From contig NC_061798.1 of NCBI RefSeq assembly GCF_021462225.1, positions 19,056,820 through 19,120,819 of the forward strand: DNA of 64,000 bases. Reading direction: 5' to 3'. Shown here in pieces: positions 25,901-38,137 of this stretch (position 1 is its first letter; the number at the start of each line of letters is the position of its first letter). This DNA is from Girardinichthys multiradiatus (taxonomy: Eukaryota; Chordata; Actinopteri; Cyprinodontiformes; Goodeidae). The notes under the pieces are model-generated. The model made no database searches. It had not been told where the DNA came from and was given only the letters and a program-made list of their open reading frames with translations. Made by a program: the position numbers and the translations under genes.

Positions 25901-28900
25901 CCTAAACAGAATAAAGTGTATCCCCTTACATAAGCATACCTTATACACATCCAGCTCTCCACACTGGTGGTCAAACCTGGTGTACAGCTCATTAAGCATG
26001 GTGATCACTTGCATTGGTGTACAGACCGAACAAACAGCCGTGAAGCCCACTATGTCAGAGAACAGCATTGTAACATGTTCAAACTTCTTGGCCTGGACCG
26101 TTTCACCCTGCCACAGCTGCTGTGCTACTTTGCCAGGGAAGATGCAGTAGAGGAGGTCCACCGTCTTCTTTTTCTCCTCCTCCAGGGCTTGGTGAGCGTG
26201 CTCCAGGGCCGCCTTGGCTTTTCCCAGCCTCTTCTTCAAACCGTCCTGGGCTTTGGCCTGCTCCCCAACTAGGACCACATCCCGCAGTGCATTATGGATT
26301 GGGATGTCTGACAGGTACAGGCCGCTGCCTGTTAGCTCCTCCAGCTTGTCCACGCACGGCGAGCCCAAGAACAAGATGGCATTTGACTCGGAAACGTAGA
26401 TCATCTGACCTTTAAGGTCCATGAGCTAAAAGAAAAAGATAAAGATAATAAAGACTCATCGAAGAGAAATTGGTTAAGAGTTTTGTTAGAGACTTATGTC
26501 AGGGTCACCATGTAGGCTACAGTAAAGCCCAAATTATTCATTTACCGGACAGATTTGGATTAAAAATGATTTTTATTCAACCAAGTTGTTAGACTCATAT
26601 AGGAAATGAGACAGAGAGCTCTCAAAAGATAATAAAACAATGTAAAAGGAGTATCAATGTTGAACAAAATCAGTACTAATTTACATTTCATTAAACAAAA
26701 TGGCATGTTGAGAGTTATTTATAAACCTTCCCAATTATCAATGGAAAAATCCTTTTGGGAATTACATTCATCAAGCCCTTCTTATAATCGCTGGTAAGCG
26801 TTTTGTATGTTTTTACTGGTATTTTAAAGATTAATCTTTATTGATGAGCTCCAAGTCTATCAGGTTGGATGGCCTCTTTTCCAGCACCCTAATATTTAGT
26901 TACCTCCACAGATTCTCTTACATGTTTAGGTTGAGACTCAATCAAACCTTTAAAATTACTTCCAGTCAAAACAAACTTGGCAAAAATAAAAGATTAGCAT
27001 ACGCTTAAGTCTACCAGGGGTATGAATAATTCTGGTCATAATTGTATCTGTATGAGGAAACAAAAAGCAAATTTCCTTTTTGACCTTTGTGTAAAAAAAT
27101 CCAACTAATGTGCAAAACACTTTGTCTATTTTAAGACCTTGTGTAGATGTAAACACAAGAGAAAATGTATACATACTTGTCAAGCTTTGTGTTAATAAAA
27201 CCACAGCTGCATGTAGGTTTCAGTCAACCATGTTAGAAGGCTAAACCCTCTATTTACATTTAATTTCAAAGAACCTTATCAGATGGACTTTTTACCAACT
27301 GCATCACTGCATAGCCCAGGGAAATGTCATTCATTTATTAACAAACGACCAGACTGGCTTTTTTTTTTTTTGGCTCAGCAGTTTGTGGATTAATCGGTGT
27401 TATACTTGGTCCAGACATCAAGAGTGGACATTAATAGTGTCTGTCTGCTGGCTGAATTATACCCATTTTCAGCCTTCGCAACCATTAAGGTTACATTTTT
27501 CTGATGCAGAATGTAGTGATGGTTTCTCTTTAAAGCCAATGAAAGCTTGGAAGGTTGCACCTATTTCTTGGGTGATTTTTCTGTTTTCCTTGATTTTCAT
27601 ACAAGTGAGGATTTAGATTTGTTTTCAATTTAAGTTTGAATTTTTTCATCGTTTCTGAGCAAGTGTTTTTATTTGTGTGTTGGGTTTATGTCAGCAAACT
27701 AGTAGTTTAAACAATAACAATGTTCATAAGCTGCAATCTACACTCACCAGCCTTTTTATTAGGTACACCTTGCTAGTACCCGGTTGGACCCACTTTTGCC
27801 TATAGAACTGCCTTAATCCTTCGTGGCATAGATTCAACAAGGTACTGAAAACATTCCTCAGAGAGTTTGCTCCGTATTGACATGATAGCATCACACAGAT
27901 GCTGCAGATTTGTGGGCTGCACATCCATGATCCGAATCTCCCGTTCCACCACATCCCAAAGGTGCTCTATTGGATTGAGATCTGGTGACTGTGGAGGCCA
28001 TTTGAGTCCAGTGAACTCATTGTCATGTTCAAGAAACCAGTCTGAGATGATTTGTGCTTTATGACATGGCGCGTTATTCTGCTGGAAGTAACCATCAGAA
28101 GATGGGTACACTGTGGTCATAAAGGGATGGACATGGTCAACAACAATACTCAGGTAGGCTGTGCTGTTGACACGATGCTCAATTGGTACTAAGGGGCCCA
28201 AAGTGTACCAAGAAAATATCCGCCACACCATTACACCACCACCACCAGCCTGAACCGTTGATACAAGGCAGGATGGATCCATGCTTTCATGTTGTTGACG
28301 CCAAATTCTGACCCTACCATCCAAATGTCGCAGCAGAAATCGAGACTCATCAGACCAGGCAAAGTTTTTCCAATTTTCTATTGTCCAATTTAGTTGAGCC
28401 TGTGTGAATTGTAGCCTCAGTTTCCTGTTCTTAGCTGACAGGAGTGGCACCCGGTAAGGTCTTCTGCTGCTGTAGCCCATCCGCCTCAAGGTTCGACGTG
28501 TTGTGCATTCAGAGATGCTCTTCTGCATGCCTTGGTTGTAACGAGTGGTTATTATTGAGTTACTGTTGCCTTTCTATCAGCTCGAACCAGTCTGGCCATT
28601 CTCCTCTGACCTCTGGCATCAACAAGGCATTTGTGCCACAGAACTGCCGCTCACTGGATATTTTGTCTTTTTTGGACCATTCTCTGTAAACCCTAGAGAT
28701 GGTAGTGTGTGAAAAACCCAGTAGATCAGCATTTTCTGAAATACTCAGACCAGCCCGTCTGGCACCAACAACCAAGTCACTTAAATCACCTTTCTTCCCA
28801 TTCTGATGCTCAGTTTGAACTGCAGCACATCGTCTTGACCATATCTACATCCCTAAATGCATTGAGTTGCTGCCATGTGATTGGCCGATTAGAAATTTGG

Positions 28901-31900
28901 TTTACGAGCAGTTGGACAGGTGTACCTAACAATGTGGCCGGTGAGTGTATGTGGTAGAATTGTAAAACTGACCTCATCATTGGTTCAAATGATTAAAAGC
29001 TATGTGTTTATGTTTGTGATACTTTCATCATCATGGGCTTTTCAGCACTTTCCACGTTTACTGGCACCCCTGTTAAAGATGCGTCAAAAGACTCTAAATA
29101 AATCGAAGCTTTTCTGCAGTTGCATAACCTTACATTGGTACATTTGCTGCAACCCTTCAACAGTGGTCCTTTGAGATTCAGTTGCTTCGCATCCTCCTCT
29201 TTCAGTCTTGTTTGTCACAATTCCAGCGAATTTAAGCTTTTTAATTATTGCTGTGACTGTAGATGTCACTAGGTTTACGTCAACAGGTGTCTTCTTGCCG
29301 CTATTTCCTGGCTTGTAGAGACCGACACATATCTGGCTTGCTTGAATGGTATGTTCTCTTGTCCTTCGCATTTTGATCAGTGGCTCAAAGAAATTGAAAT
29401 TGCATTGTATTTTTGCCCCAGAAAAACAAGTTTTCACTTATTACTATTTGAAAGTTGACACTGATCAACTTTAATACATATATTTATTAAAATAATGCTT
29501 TTGTTATATTTATTTTATAAGAATTTTGTAAATTATTTAAAAAAAAGGTATTATTTTACAAATTTGTAAAACAGTTAGTCCCATTTAACAGAAACAAGAC
29601 AAAATTTGTATTCCGAAAAATACCTTTTGTTGTTCATATTAAATTCTTTGCAAAGTTGCAAAACAAATATTTCCACCTAAGCATTTGTTATTTTTGATAG
29701 TCTCTTGCGTGGATGGTGAAGCAGAACAGCAGGAGTGTTTTAAAATTGCAACATAATTCAGGTTAATTGTGTCACTTCCACTGAGATCACAGTCGTATTT
29801 TTACACAAGAGAGCTGTTGGTAACACATTATTGACTCCAGATGAAAGACACTGCCGTGTCTGCTCGCTCACTCAGCCACCTACAGATTTCACCTGTTTTA
29901 TACCACCATCACGTTTACTCATTGATGTTTTTTTTCTTGTCAGGGTGACCGATTGCTGTGCACTCTTGCTGAAATAGTACCAGTATGGCTCTGCATTTGA
30001 TGGGTAAAATGCTTTGACATTTGCCTCTGATCTCCACTGGGGGTATAATGTTGATCTCTACCTCGGGACAAATGTGCTCAAGTACAACACTAATAGGCCA
30101 GACTGCTTGTAAACAGCTCAATTTTTTAACCCTCTGTCTCACTCTCTTTAATATTAACATAATCATGAGAAGATTTTCAGACTCATTAGTCAGTAATGTC
30201 CCTTCTTAAAGCAGATTATTATTCTCTAATCCCTAGTTCTTGTAAAACTTTGACTGGCTGATAATGATTTTAGCGAGTTGTGGTTTCTCTTTAAGAAATA
30301 GAATTTAACAGCATATAAAAACAACATTCAAAGTATTTCTTTCTAGCATTTTCTACCAGTAGAGGTTGTTGTTAAGGATTAGCATAGTTAGTAAAGCTAG
30401 AATTAATTAAAGAGCAGTCTCTGTGTGTAAAACATAGAAATTGTATAGCCTACCCTAAACCTTAACTGAAATTGATGAAAGGCTGCCAAAGGAGAGCAAT
30501 TTTGCTGTGCTCCATACAGCCTTTATGTTATCTGCCAAAACTATGGCTCTCTATTGCTCTGTTGCACCTGGAATTGCCTCAACATGGTTTTTAAAATTAC
30601 AATATACCTTTAAATAGCTTCTCATATCTCTTTGCTTTCTCTGAATTCATTTTAACATCTCACTGATACTGAAAACAGCTAACTTTGAGAGTTCTCAGTA
30701 ACACAGGAATGTTGTTGTTGCCATCTAGTGCTTAGTATGGTGCATTTACTAATCAGAAAATATTGTACATATGTTTTTAGTTTTGGCTTGGACATTAACT
30801 GGTCAGGGCAGATCAAGGTGATTCCGCTCACCACTCAATTTCTTAGTGAATTTCTATGATTTTATGTGTGTCTACATACCTTCCCTCTGTTGTCTGCAGT
30901 TGAGATTCCGTGTTTGATCCGAATGATAAACTGTGCATTTAGCATGGTCAGAATACCCTGAAAGCTGCATTTGATCTGTGGAGAGACAATGGAAAAGTGT
31001 TCTTGCAAGGTCGAAGACCGTCTTAGTCCATCCTTCCTAGGGAGTCTCTTCCTGAGCCCATGTCCTATTTGAACCAGAACAAGGTCTTGGTCAAGTATCA
31101 AGTGGAAAGGGAATATAGTGGAGAACAAGGAGGTAGGGAGGGTCCCTGCTGAGGTGGCCCTGAGTGGACTGGGACTGAGAGTTTTAGCATCCTTAACTAT
31201 AACTGTGTACAGGAGACTAGGCTGAGGGCTAGACTGTAGTATGCTGTCTTTAGCATCGGGGGGATCCTTCAACACATCCACAGTAGCGTTATACAGCAGG
31301 CGTGCAGCAGCTTTGATGATGCCCGGGAAAAAGAGCTCAGTGGTGGGGCGGGGGTTAAAGAAATAGACAGTAAGCAGGTCCGGATCCTTGTCTAAGCACA
31401 GTACCGATGGTTCGTTTACACAATCATCTCTGTCCGGGTTGTGCGGCACGCTGCTCTGTTTCAACAAGACATTGAAGCTGTTGAGGAAGTCATGCAGAGC
31501 ACCCCCTACCACTCTCAGAATGTGCTTGTCCTCCTCATAGCACATATTGAAGATCTCCTCGCCGAGAGCAATTTCCAAAGCTTCCATCGGGATTGCTGTC
31601 AAACACATGATGAGAAATAGATGAAGGAATGATCAATCTACCCTGTGCTCCAATAAGCCAATTCCATGTTGTATGTACAATTTGCCATGATTTTCATTAC
31701 CAGTTTTGGTCGAATAACTGTTCATCATCTCAAGTAAATGCTCCAGTTCATCACTGCAGTTCTGGTAGTGAGCAGAGCAAGCTGCTAGACTGGAAAGCCC
31801 ACAGATATCACATTCAGTCACTTGAAGCTGTGCTCAGGGGAGCATGTTTTTACTGTTCAGTAGGCATTGACTGGTGGCAGACAGCAAGGTATACAACGGT

Positions 31901-33278
31901 TTTAAGAAGTCTCAGAAACCTTGAAGATTTTCCATCATACTTTTCCTACAGCTTATAGTTTAATAAGGTGCAAGAGAAAGGGGTTGCATGGAGCATACAG
32001 GTCATATTGAATACAGGAGGTGTTTGATGAGCTCCAACAATCATAGCATACGTTTTCTTCCGAAATGTGTAAAGACTGTGAGTGTGAATATATTGAAAGC
32101 TTGTTACCACTGGATTATTACTCAAGGTTATCATACCGTGATACTGTGAGAATCTTGTACCAGTCCATGCCTCACATAATAAACACCTTTTCAGAAATGT
32201 CTGAAGCAATTCTGCCAACACCCACAAATATTCAATATACCATGGCATCTAAGTAGCTGTGGTAACACAGTTTAAAAATGGACTCAGACATCACAGAAAC
32301 AGTTTTCCAGGTAGGTCAGAGATAACTGAATGTGAAAGAATAATCATTTTAGCTAAATGTCCAATTCTGTTTGAAATGAGAAAACAGTGTGTATGTGTGC
32401 GTCTGTTTCTGTGTGTTTCATTGTTTCTAGGTGAAAAAAGGCAATTTCTTTTTTACTCCAAGTATCCATAGCAGCCCAGCCTGTATCCCTCCTTATTGTT
32501 ATTACCCTCATTAGTGCCAGTCAGGTAGTGAGAGTGACAGGAGGAATTTGAGAGATATTGGCAAACAGAGGATCCAAATGAGCTGCAGCATCTTACATCT
32601 TTAGGATCACATGCCATTTAAAGGTGGCTTAGGCACAAAAATATTTTTCAGAAGCAGTAATAAATGCAGAGCATAGAGATTACTTTGTTTTTCAAAAACA
32701 CACCAGAGAAAAAGACAAGTTACCTCTCAGAGTCCCTGCTGTGATCTGCGAGTGTCATCATTCTTTGGAGAGCAGTGTGCAGCCTTTGAAACTGTATCAC
32801 AAAGTGGCCAGCAAGTTAAAGGTCATCAAATGGCAAGACTTAAAATCAATTGGTATAATCATATCAGGATTACAGGATTTCATTATTTCTATAAATAGGT
32901 ATGAGGGTCTGTGTTTTTGTTTTGTTTTTTTGTTGTTTGTTTTTTTGCAGAAATGCGACAAACCCAAAACAGATGTTTTCATCTTTTCCCAATTTTATTA
33001 CATGAGATGCAAAATCATGTATGCATTTATTAAGTTACCTCAGGACATGCCAATTTTCGGATGCTGTCTCCAAGTGTGTGCAGGTTAACTTTGGCTCTGC
33101 TTGTCTTTTGTCGAGGGACAGCCTGGTTTATTTTTCCATGCACGTCCTTAGAAATAGGCGATAAATCCGCAGCGTCAAATGAGCGCTCCTCAAAGTCTCC
33201 GAGCTCATCGTTTTTGGCGCTGCCAGAGAACGGACACTCTCCTGATATCTTCAGTTCTTTCAGTTTGGCGCAAAACAT
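19988..33278 (-). CDS. gucy1a1: Soluble guanylate cyclase subunit alpha-1, complete
   Basis: Partner of beta-1 in the NO-activated GTP cyclase. Exons on the minus strand: 33278-33039, 32791-32724, 31753-31701, 31595-30880, 26425-25940, 23612-23469, 20566-20412 and 20126-19988 (stop TGA). Lengths sum to 2001 nt, 666 residues, in frame throughout. The start [18 protein letters not shown] matches vertebrate alpha-1, so the ATG at 33278 is chosen; the GTG two codons earlier is not. Domains in order: variable N-terminus, H-NOX-like region ([17 protein letters not shown]), PAS region, coiled coil at about residues 413-446 ([15 protein letters not shown]), and class III cyclase domain. Metal-binding Asp483 (LFSDIVGF) and Asp527 ([12 protein letters not shown]) are present, followed by [15 protein letters not shown] and [19 protein letters not shown]. 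The C-terminus ends soon after the cyclase fold, about 25-30 residues shorter than the human tail. The gene is complete and looks functional. Confidence 0.96.
20920..21790. repeat. Tc1-like relic in a gucy1a1 intron
   Basis: Recognisable pieces lie from about 21340: 'gatgctgccaccaccatg', 'gtgtgggggtggtgtgttat' and the right-hand tail 'caagttttatgtattcaattgcaaagcattgta'. This is the antisense of a teleost Tc1 family. The part before 21200 is plain AT-rich intron. Borders are loose. Confidence 0.55.
21800..23460. other. gucy1a1 intron 6, no gene recognised
   Basis: AT-rich intron between exons 7 and 6. Near 22085-22130 there is an inverted repeat (gttgcagcttcattcctc / gaggaatgaagctggaac). Nothing coding was seen. 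Confidence 0.5.
24331..25704 (+). mobile_element. Full-length but decayed Tc1-like element
   Basis: The left arm (gttctgtgaaaatagtacttgccccc) and the right arm (gaagggcaaatactttcatggca) are imperfect inverted repeats of about 200 bp. Inner text also pairs (atttactcaggttatctttg with acaaaaataacctaagtga). The body retains transposase text such as gtctggaaaggttaacaaaacc and accattatttacaaatggagaaaac but has many stops. It lies in the gucy1a1 intron between exons 6 and 5, antisense to the gene. Confidence 0.8.
26690..27050. repeat. Interspersed repeat copy A (shared with 46560-46900)
   Basis: Shares 'cccttcttataatcgctgg', 'actggtattttaaagatt' and 'ccaccctaatatttagttacc'-like text, in the same order, with a stretch in the ufsp2 intron. 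Probably a Tc1-type relic. No frame survives. Confidence 0.6.
27741..28947 (-). mobile_element. Decayed Tc1-like element with TA target site, in gucy1a1 intron 4
   Basis: A 1207-bp element flanked by TA at 27739-27740 and 28948-28949. The ends are short inverted repeats: CACTCACCAGCCTTTTTATT at the left, and the reverse complement CACTCACCGGCCACATTGTT at the right, a common fish element with a shorter terminal repeat than the 55-kb copy. The transposase frame on the minus strand is broken. It lies in the gucy1a1 intron between exons 4 and 5, same direction as the gene. Confidence 0.92.
27800..28810 (-). pseudogene. Tc1-like transposase pseudogene
   Basis: Two blocks of a Tc1 transposase read on the minus strand. 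The first, 28775-28560, begins [20 protein letters not shown] and has the helix-turn-helix [15 protein letters not shown]. The second, 28528-27800, starts [20 protein letters not shown] and holds the DDE fold. Frame breaks occur near 28790 (part of the N-terminus is missing), around 28630, and near 28557-28565 where stops interrupt. In the DDE domain the first Asp is present (AWSDESRF) and the Glu is present ([12 protein letters not shown]). The second Asp, expected in the usual QDNAP, reads Asn (FQQNNAPCH). It therefore cannot encode an active enzyme. Confidence 0.9.
29050..29440 (-). mobile_element. Tc1-type relic with helix-turn-helix remnant
   Basis: A minus-strand frame at 29437-29084 carries a pattern like the N-terminal HTH of Tc1 transposases ([19 protein letters not shown]) after [17 protein letters not shown]. 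The right edge of the frame is near a Tc1-like end (tccacgtttactggcacccc on the plus strand). There is no catalytic part, so it is not a gene. Confidence 0.45.
29450..30870. other. gucy1a1 intronic sequence, nothing recognised
   Basis: AT-rich intron just before exon 4 is left on the minus strand. Short frames exist, but none resembles a known protein and codon content looks random. Confidence 0.5.
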
Positions 33279-33939
33279 CTTCACCTTTGCTAAGCGAACG
33301 ATCTTCTGACTGCTCTGGTGTATTATCTCATTTCAGATGGGGACCGAGCTGCTGCGCTCTCTGGGTGGACCCACATCATCTCGTCTGCTCATCAGGATAC
33401 CTTCGTACTCCTTCAAAGCGCACATTCAAATCATCAGCACCAAAAGCACAGCCCGAGAGCGCATACAATATTCATTGGGAAGCTGCATGGGCAGCTGATG
33501 GTAGAAAACCAGCGTTGCCAAAAGCCAATGAACAACTAGATGAAAAACAGCGGCAGGCCAATCCATGCGCAAAAGGGGCTGGTGTAGGCTATCTGAGGAA
33601 CCTATCAGCCAAGAGAAGTTATTTCCAAGCGACTGGTCGCATGCAAGATTTTTTGGTCTTTACCCCATATTAACAATTGGACTGGAAGCTATCAAACTGG
33701 TGAACATTAAGACAAATGTATCAGTATGTTGGACTCACTGGGGTGAAGATTTTATTATTATTGTTAATGTTTTTGTTGTTATTAACAGGTTTGACTGAAT
33801 TATCAGAATGTGAACAAACTCAGTGTTAATATAAATAATATAATATAATATAAAGTTGTTGTTTTTTTCTATTTTGTCACAGTACAAAAACATTCAGTGT
33901 ATTTTATTCCATATAGTGCATAAATGTGAAAAAAAAGAA

Positions 33940-34430
33940 AAGGATAAAAACGTTTTTAAAATAGCTAAAAATAGAAGGTATACATTTTTATTCAGTCCCC
34001 TTCAACCGAATACCCCAAAATATAATACATACAACATCCCATTCGTTGTAAATCTCATTGAAGTCTGTTCAGTCCATCATCTGAACATAGATAGAGCACA
34101 CCTCAACAGCAAACCTACCGTGTCATGCCCGCTGATCTAAACTGATAGTCTTGACAAAGAGAAGCAGCCACAAGGCTCATGGTAACCCTGGAGGAGCAGC
34201 AGAGATCCACAGCTCATGTGGGAGAGTCTGCTGACAGGACAAAAATGTACAGCCATATTCAATACATTAGAATATTATTGAAATGTTTGTTTATTTTGGT
34301 AACTCAATTCACTATGTGAAACACATTATATAGATTAATTACATACAGAGTCATGTTTTCAAGACTATTTCTGTTTATTATGAGAATTTTCTGCTTACAG
34401 CTAATGAAAACACAACATTTAGGATAAAAA
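33940..34430 (+). mobile_element. Tc1-like relic fragments upstream of gucy1a1
   Basis: Two pieces. One is 33940-34250, with 'cagcaaacctaccgtgtcatg', 'agaagcagccacaaggctca' and 'gagatccacagctcatgtgg', a transposase body. The second is 34250-34430, with 'aactcaattcactatgtgaa' and 'tatagattaattacatacagag', the terminal region of another Tc1 family. Neither is intact. Confidence 0.65.
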
Positions 34431-34960
34431 TACTACATCAGACCAATAAAAAAAAAAAAAACGTTCTTTCTACAGAAATTTGGACTTTCTGAAAGGTATA
34501 ACCCTCCTGTTTTAATTAATGGAATTGACTCTGTTTTTAACCCTTCTGAGCACCCTTGTTTGGAAGCCTCTCCTGAAATGTGTAATAATTTGTTAATGTT
34601 TTTTATTGAAAAGGTTGCCACCACAAGGCTTCTTATTACATATCCTGACTCCTACCCGCCTGTCTTAGCCCCTTGTTCTGCTGTCTTTAATCAGTTTGAG
34701 CCCATGACTCTCTCTTTTTTAAAGGAAACGGTGAGGCATCTTAACCCATCAGGCTCCCCAGAGGATCCTTTTCCTCCAGTATTTTTAAAGAGGTCTTTCT
34801 AAGCATTGCATATTGTGTCCTGACCATTATAGATTGTAGTTTTTCTTCTGGTGCTGTTCCATGATAATCTCAAACAAGCAGTAATTCTGGGGCACATCGG
34901 TAAAGTACACAACCCTATTCCTCTGCTTGATGGCCATGTTTCTTGCAGTGCTCTCCATCA
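34430..34960 (+). mobile_element. LINE (non-LTR retrotransposon) fragment
   Basis: A plus-strand frame at 34560-34802 reads FNQFEPMTLSFLKETVRHLN then PSGSPEDPFPPVFLKRS. With a frame change, TIIDCSFSSGAVP follows (34827-34860). This is the region just before the reverse transcriptase core in fish LINEs. It is truncated and broken by stops. Confidence 0.65.
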
Positions 34961-35225
34961 GGCAAATTGATGCAAATGAACCTCTTATTTGCATTTTCCT
35001 CTTGAAGGCCTGCTGGGAAACAGGAAAGTGTCTTGGGGTGTATCTCAAAGTCCATCCTCAAGTCTCAGGGACCCATCTGAAAGAACAGAGGTAGCAGCTG
35101 CTTCCCACCCGGACCCAAGGGAGACAGCACAGCTGCACAAACGAATACATACATGTTTGTTATGATTATCTACAATATAGACATATATAGTTTCAAGGTC
35201 TGGATGAGCATGTAAAAATATGTTT

Positions 35226-35280
35226 ATCCATCCATCCATCCATACATCCATCCATCCATCCACCCATCCATCCATCCATG
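35226..35280. repeat. (CCAT)n microsatellite
   Basis: Tetranucleotide CCAT repeat of about 13 units with two single-base variants (cata and caccc). It lies in the gucy1a1-ufsp2 spacer. Confidence 0.95.
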
Positions 35281-35299
35281 TCTGACCTCTGTGAAAATA

Positions 35300-36590
35300 T
35301 GTTCTATACATTTACAGTAAATTTTCACATTTACGTTCTGAAAATGTTGTAATAAAATACTGAAATCTCTGGAAATTTAAATTTTGATTCTGAAAGAGTA
35401 AGGAATTTTCACATGAAAGAATCCTGATGTGTGATTTTTGGGTTGCTACAAAACTTACTACCATTTCAGAGGTAAGAGAAAGTCCAACCCAAGTTGAAGG
35501 AGGAGAGCTTTACTTTATCTGAGAAGCAGTGAAGGTATAGGATATCAGTTAAAGAAATAGAAAGTATGCAAACAAAGTTGGCAAAATTATTTTGAGGAGC
35601 ACGTAGTGTTTTATTGAGGAAGGACCTAAGATCTTCATGGTCAAATTTGTTATTTCTCTGAAAGGTGCAGGACTAATCAGTTGGTTTAAGTTCTCTGTTC
35701 TGATGATTTGAGAAGAAAGAGCAGAAGAAACACAGAAACCTGTATTTCTTCTGCTCATTCAAGTCTAAGTGTCCAGTGTGGAATAAGCTACTCATACGTA
35801 TAACACATTTTATTTTGATAGATAGGTTGAAGATAAAGTCATGCAAAGAGAAATATACAGAATGGTATCAACAAGTGTGTATCGTTTCCTTTTTGTACAT
35901 CCTTTAACAGACGTAGGGTCAATGCTTTAGCCAGAGGCTGGAATGTTATTTCTCAAACTGGCACAGATAGCATCGATAAGATTAATAAACGAATGCTCTC
36001 TAAGTGGAAATAAAAATCTATTATTATTAAATTTACATTACATTTCTGAGCAAACAGTTGATAGAAGATCTCAATTCCTTTTTTTCTCTATTCTATTTAT
36101 TCACTATTTATTATTATTGATGTCCTCAGGTTAACAGCTAAGTGGGGGATTTCTTCTGAAGTACACATCCTGTTGAATATGGAGACTCTAACACACCACA
36201 TTCCAGTGAATAAATGAATCATTAAATTATAAAATGCAATCCTTAATTAATCTAAATTGCAATTGCATACTCATGCTTATTGAATATGTAACTAATAAAA
36301 AAATGTACTTACAAAAGGCATGCATATTTATTTTAATATTTTATTTAATGTTTCATAGTCCCGTGGTGCAACACATCGTGAATTAACTTCATCTATCCAC
36401 CTTAACCATCAGAGTCAGTGGGCAGGGCTAACACTGCGTGGTCGAGATGATTGGTCTAAACTGGAGTTATAAAACAAAAACGGATGATCACAAAAAGCAA
36501 ATAACAATGGATAGTTCCCTGCGCTGTAATGGATGTGTTTTAGCTAATAGATTATATATAGTTCCTTGGTGTACTGATTTATTTTTAGTG
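35300..36590. other. Intergenic, AT-rich, nothing recognised
   Basis: Part of the spacer between the divergent genes gucy1a1 and ufsp2. No conserved exon or clear repeat was noticed by eye. Confidence 0.5.
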
Positions 36591-36594
36591 TGAA

Positions 36595-36905
36595 GGATAA
36601 CGGCAGGGGGTAGGTGTTCATCCTGTAACTAACTGGTGGGTTGCCGGTTCGAAACCCCTGCTCTATGTGTCTCAGTCGTTGTGTCCTTAGGCAAGACACT
36701 TCACCTGCCTGCTGATGGTGGTCAGAGGGGCAGGTGGCGCCCTCTGATTGTATGGCAGCCTCACTTCTGTCTGTCTGCCCCAGGGCAGCTGAGGCTACAA
36801 TGTAGTGTGTGAATGTGTGCATTAAATGGTGGATCACTGATTGTAGTGTAATGTGCTTTGGAGTCCTCAGACTTGACAAAAGCACTATACAAGTGCAGGC
36901 CATTT
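36595..36905 (+). repeat. SINE-like interspersed repeat with B-box
   Basis: Contains a pol III B-box-like GGTTCGAAACC at 36646-36656. It continues with tgtccttaggcaagacacttcacc, gccccagggcagctgaggctac and a 3' end near gcactatacaagtgcaggccatt. This is a very common teleost repeat. The 119-codon reverse frame over it is a by-product. Confidence 0.75.
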
Positions 36906-37710
36906 TACCATTCTATTAGATGTTTCATTTTTTGATTTCCCCTAAAACATATTCTTGGGTACCTTTGGATCACCAAATAATTAATTTATTTTCTTCTGTG
37001 TTTATTACCACAAATCAAAATAGTATTTACTTTATCAGTGTTATTTGTAGTGGAAAGCCTTTAATCTAATTGTTTTCTTCAGTTTTCATTTGGTGCTTGC
37101 TTGTTGAGTTTCAGAGATTCTTTAATCCTTTGAACCTATTTTGTAAAAATGTATTATTTAGTTTTAAATATCCTCAAAGCAAAGAAATCATTATTCCCTT
37201 TGGTGTCATACTTGCACCAGAAACACTTGTATATATTAGCACTGTTTCATCCTGCCATTTGTCTGTTTTTGTCGTACAAACAGAAGAAGGTGCAGCTTTG
37301 CTTATGTACGCATGATTAATGGAAGTTTGTTTTAGTACATGCGGCTACGGTATGTTTAGCCCCTGCAAACACTCACCAAGACTGGTTTCAACAGAGACAG
37401 TAAACCTCATCATAAATCTAAGCCCTGCACACAAAGTCTGCAAATCCTGTCAGTTTAGGTGACAAGACACGTCCTGGTAGGTTTGTATTTTTGTTAGGTT
37501 CTTTAAATTTTCGAATGATAGATTGAATATTGCACTGTAATACATTCAACATTTGGGATATTGTTTTTATAACCTAACCTTGCTTTAAACTGCTCCACAA
37601 CTTTTTTACTGACCCATCAGTTGCATTCTTTGGTATTTTGGGGGTGTTTTCTAACAAACCTCTGAGGCCTTTACAGAACAGCAATTGGCTGTAGTTTATC
37701 TTTTTTTGTC

Positions 37711-38003
37711 CTGGGAAATACATGCATGTTCTCCACATGCATGCGTGGGTTTTCTCCGGGTACTCCGGCTTCCTCCCACAGTCCAAAAACATGACAGTTA
37801 GGTTAACTGGTTTCTCTAAATAACCCTTAGGTGTGAATAAGTGTGTGCATGGTTGTTTGTCCAGTGTGTCTCTGTGTTGCCCTGCAATGGACTGGCGACC
37901 TGTCCAGGGTGTACCCCATCTCTCGCTTGTAGACTGCTAGAGATAGGCACCAGCTCCCTCGTGACCCAGTGTGGAGGAAGCAGGTATAGAAAATGAATGG
38001 ATG
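37711..38003 (+). repeat. SINE copy, 5' truncated
   Basis: The body (gcatgcgtgggttttctccg, gtactccggcttcctcccac, ccaaaaacatgacagttagg) and 3' end (gaaaatgaatgga) match the complete copy 430 bases downstream. The tRNA-like head is missing. Confidence 0.8.
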
Positions 38004-38137
38004 TTACATTTAAAACATTCATGTTCTCATAAACTGATTGTGAAGCTCTTATTTAATACATTTATTATTCTAAACAGCGGTAGCAACAGAACAGTGTTGC
38101 AATGGGGAAAATAGCTGCTAAAATATGTTATATAGTG

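Noticed and set aside
33279..33284. Start two codons earlier in gucy1a1
   Set aside because: It would need a GTG start; the ATG at 33278 gives the conserved MFC start.
33318..33673. Plus-strand frames of 73 and 164 codons near the gucy1a1 start
   Set aside because: They cover the antisense of gucy1a1 exon 1 and its upstream region, lack family resemblance and have no splice or promoter support.
35226..35280. Regular repeat that might suggest a CRISPR-like array
   Set aside because: A plain CCAT tetranucleotide microsatellite without spacers, in a vertebrate genome.
36544..36903. 119-codon minus-strand frame
   Set aside because: It lies over a common SINE-like repeat with a pol III B-box; a by-product of the repeat.
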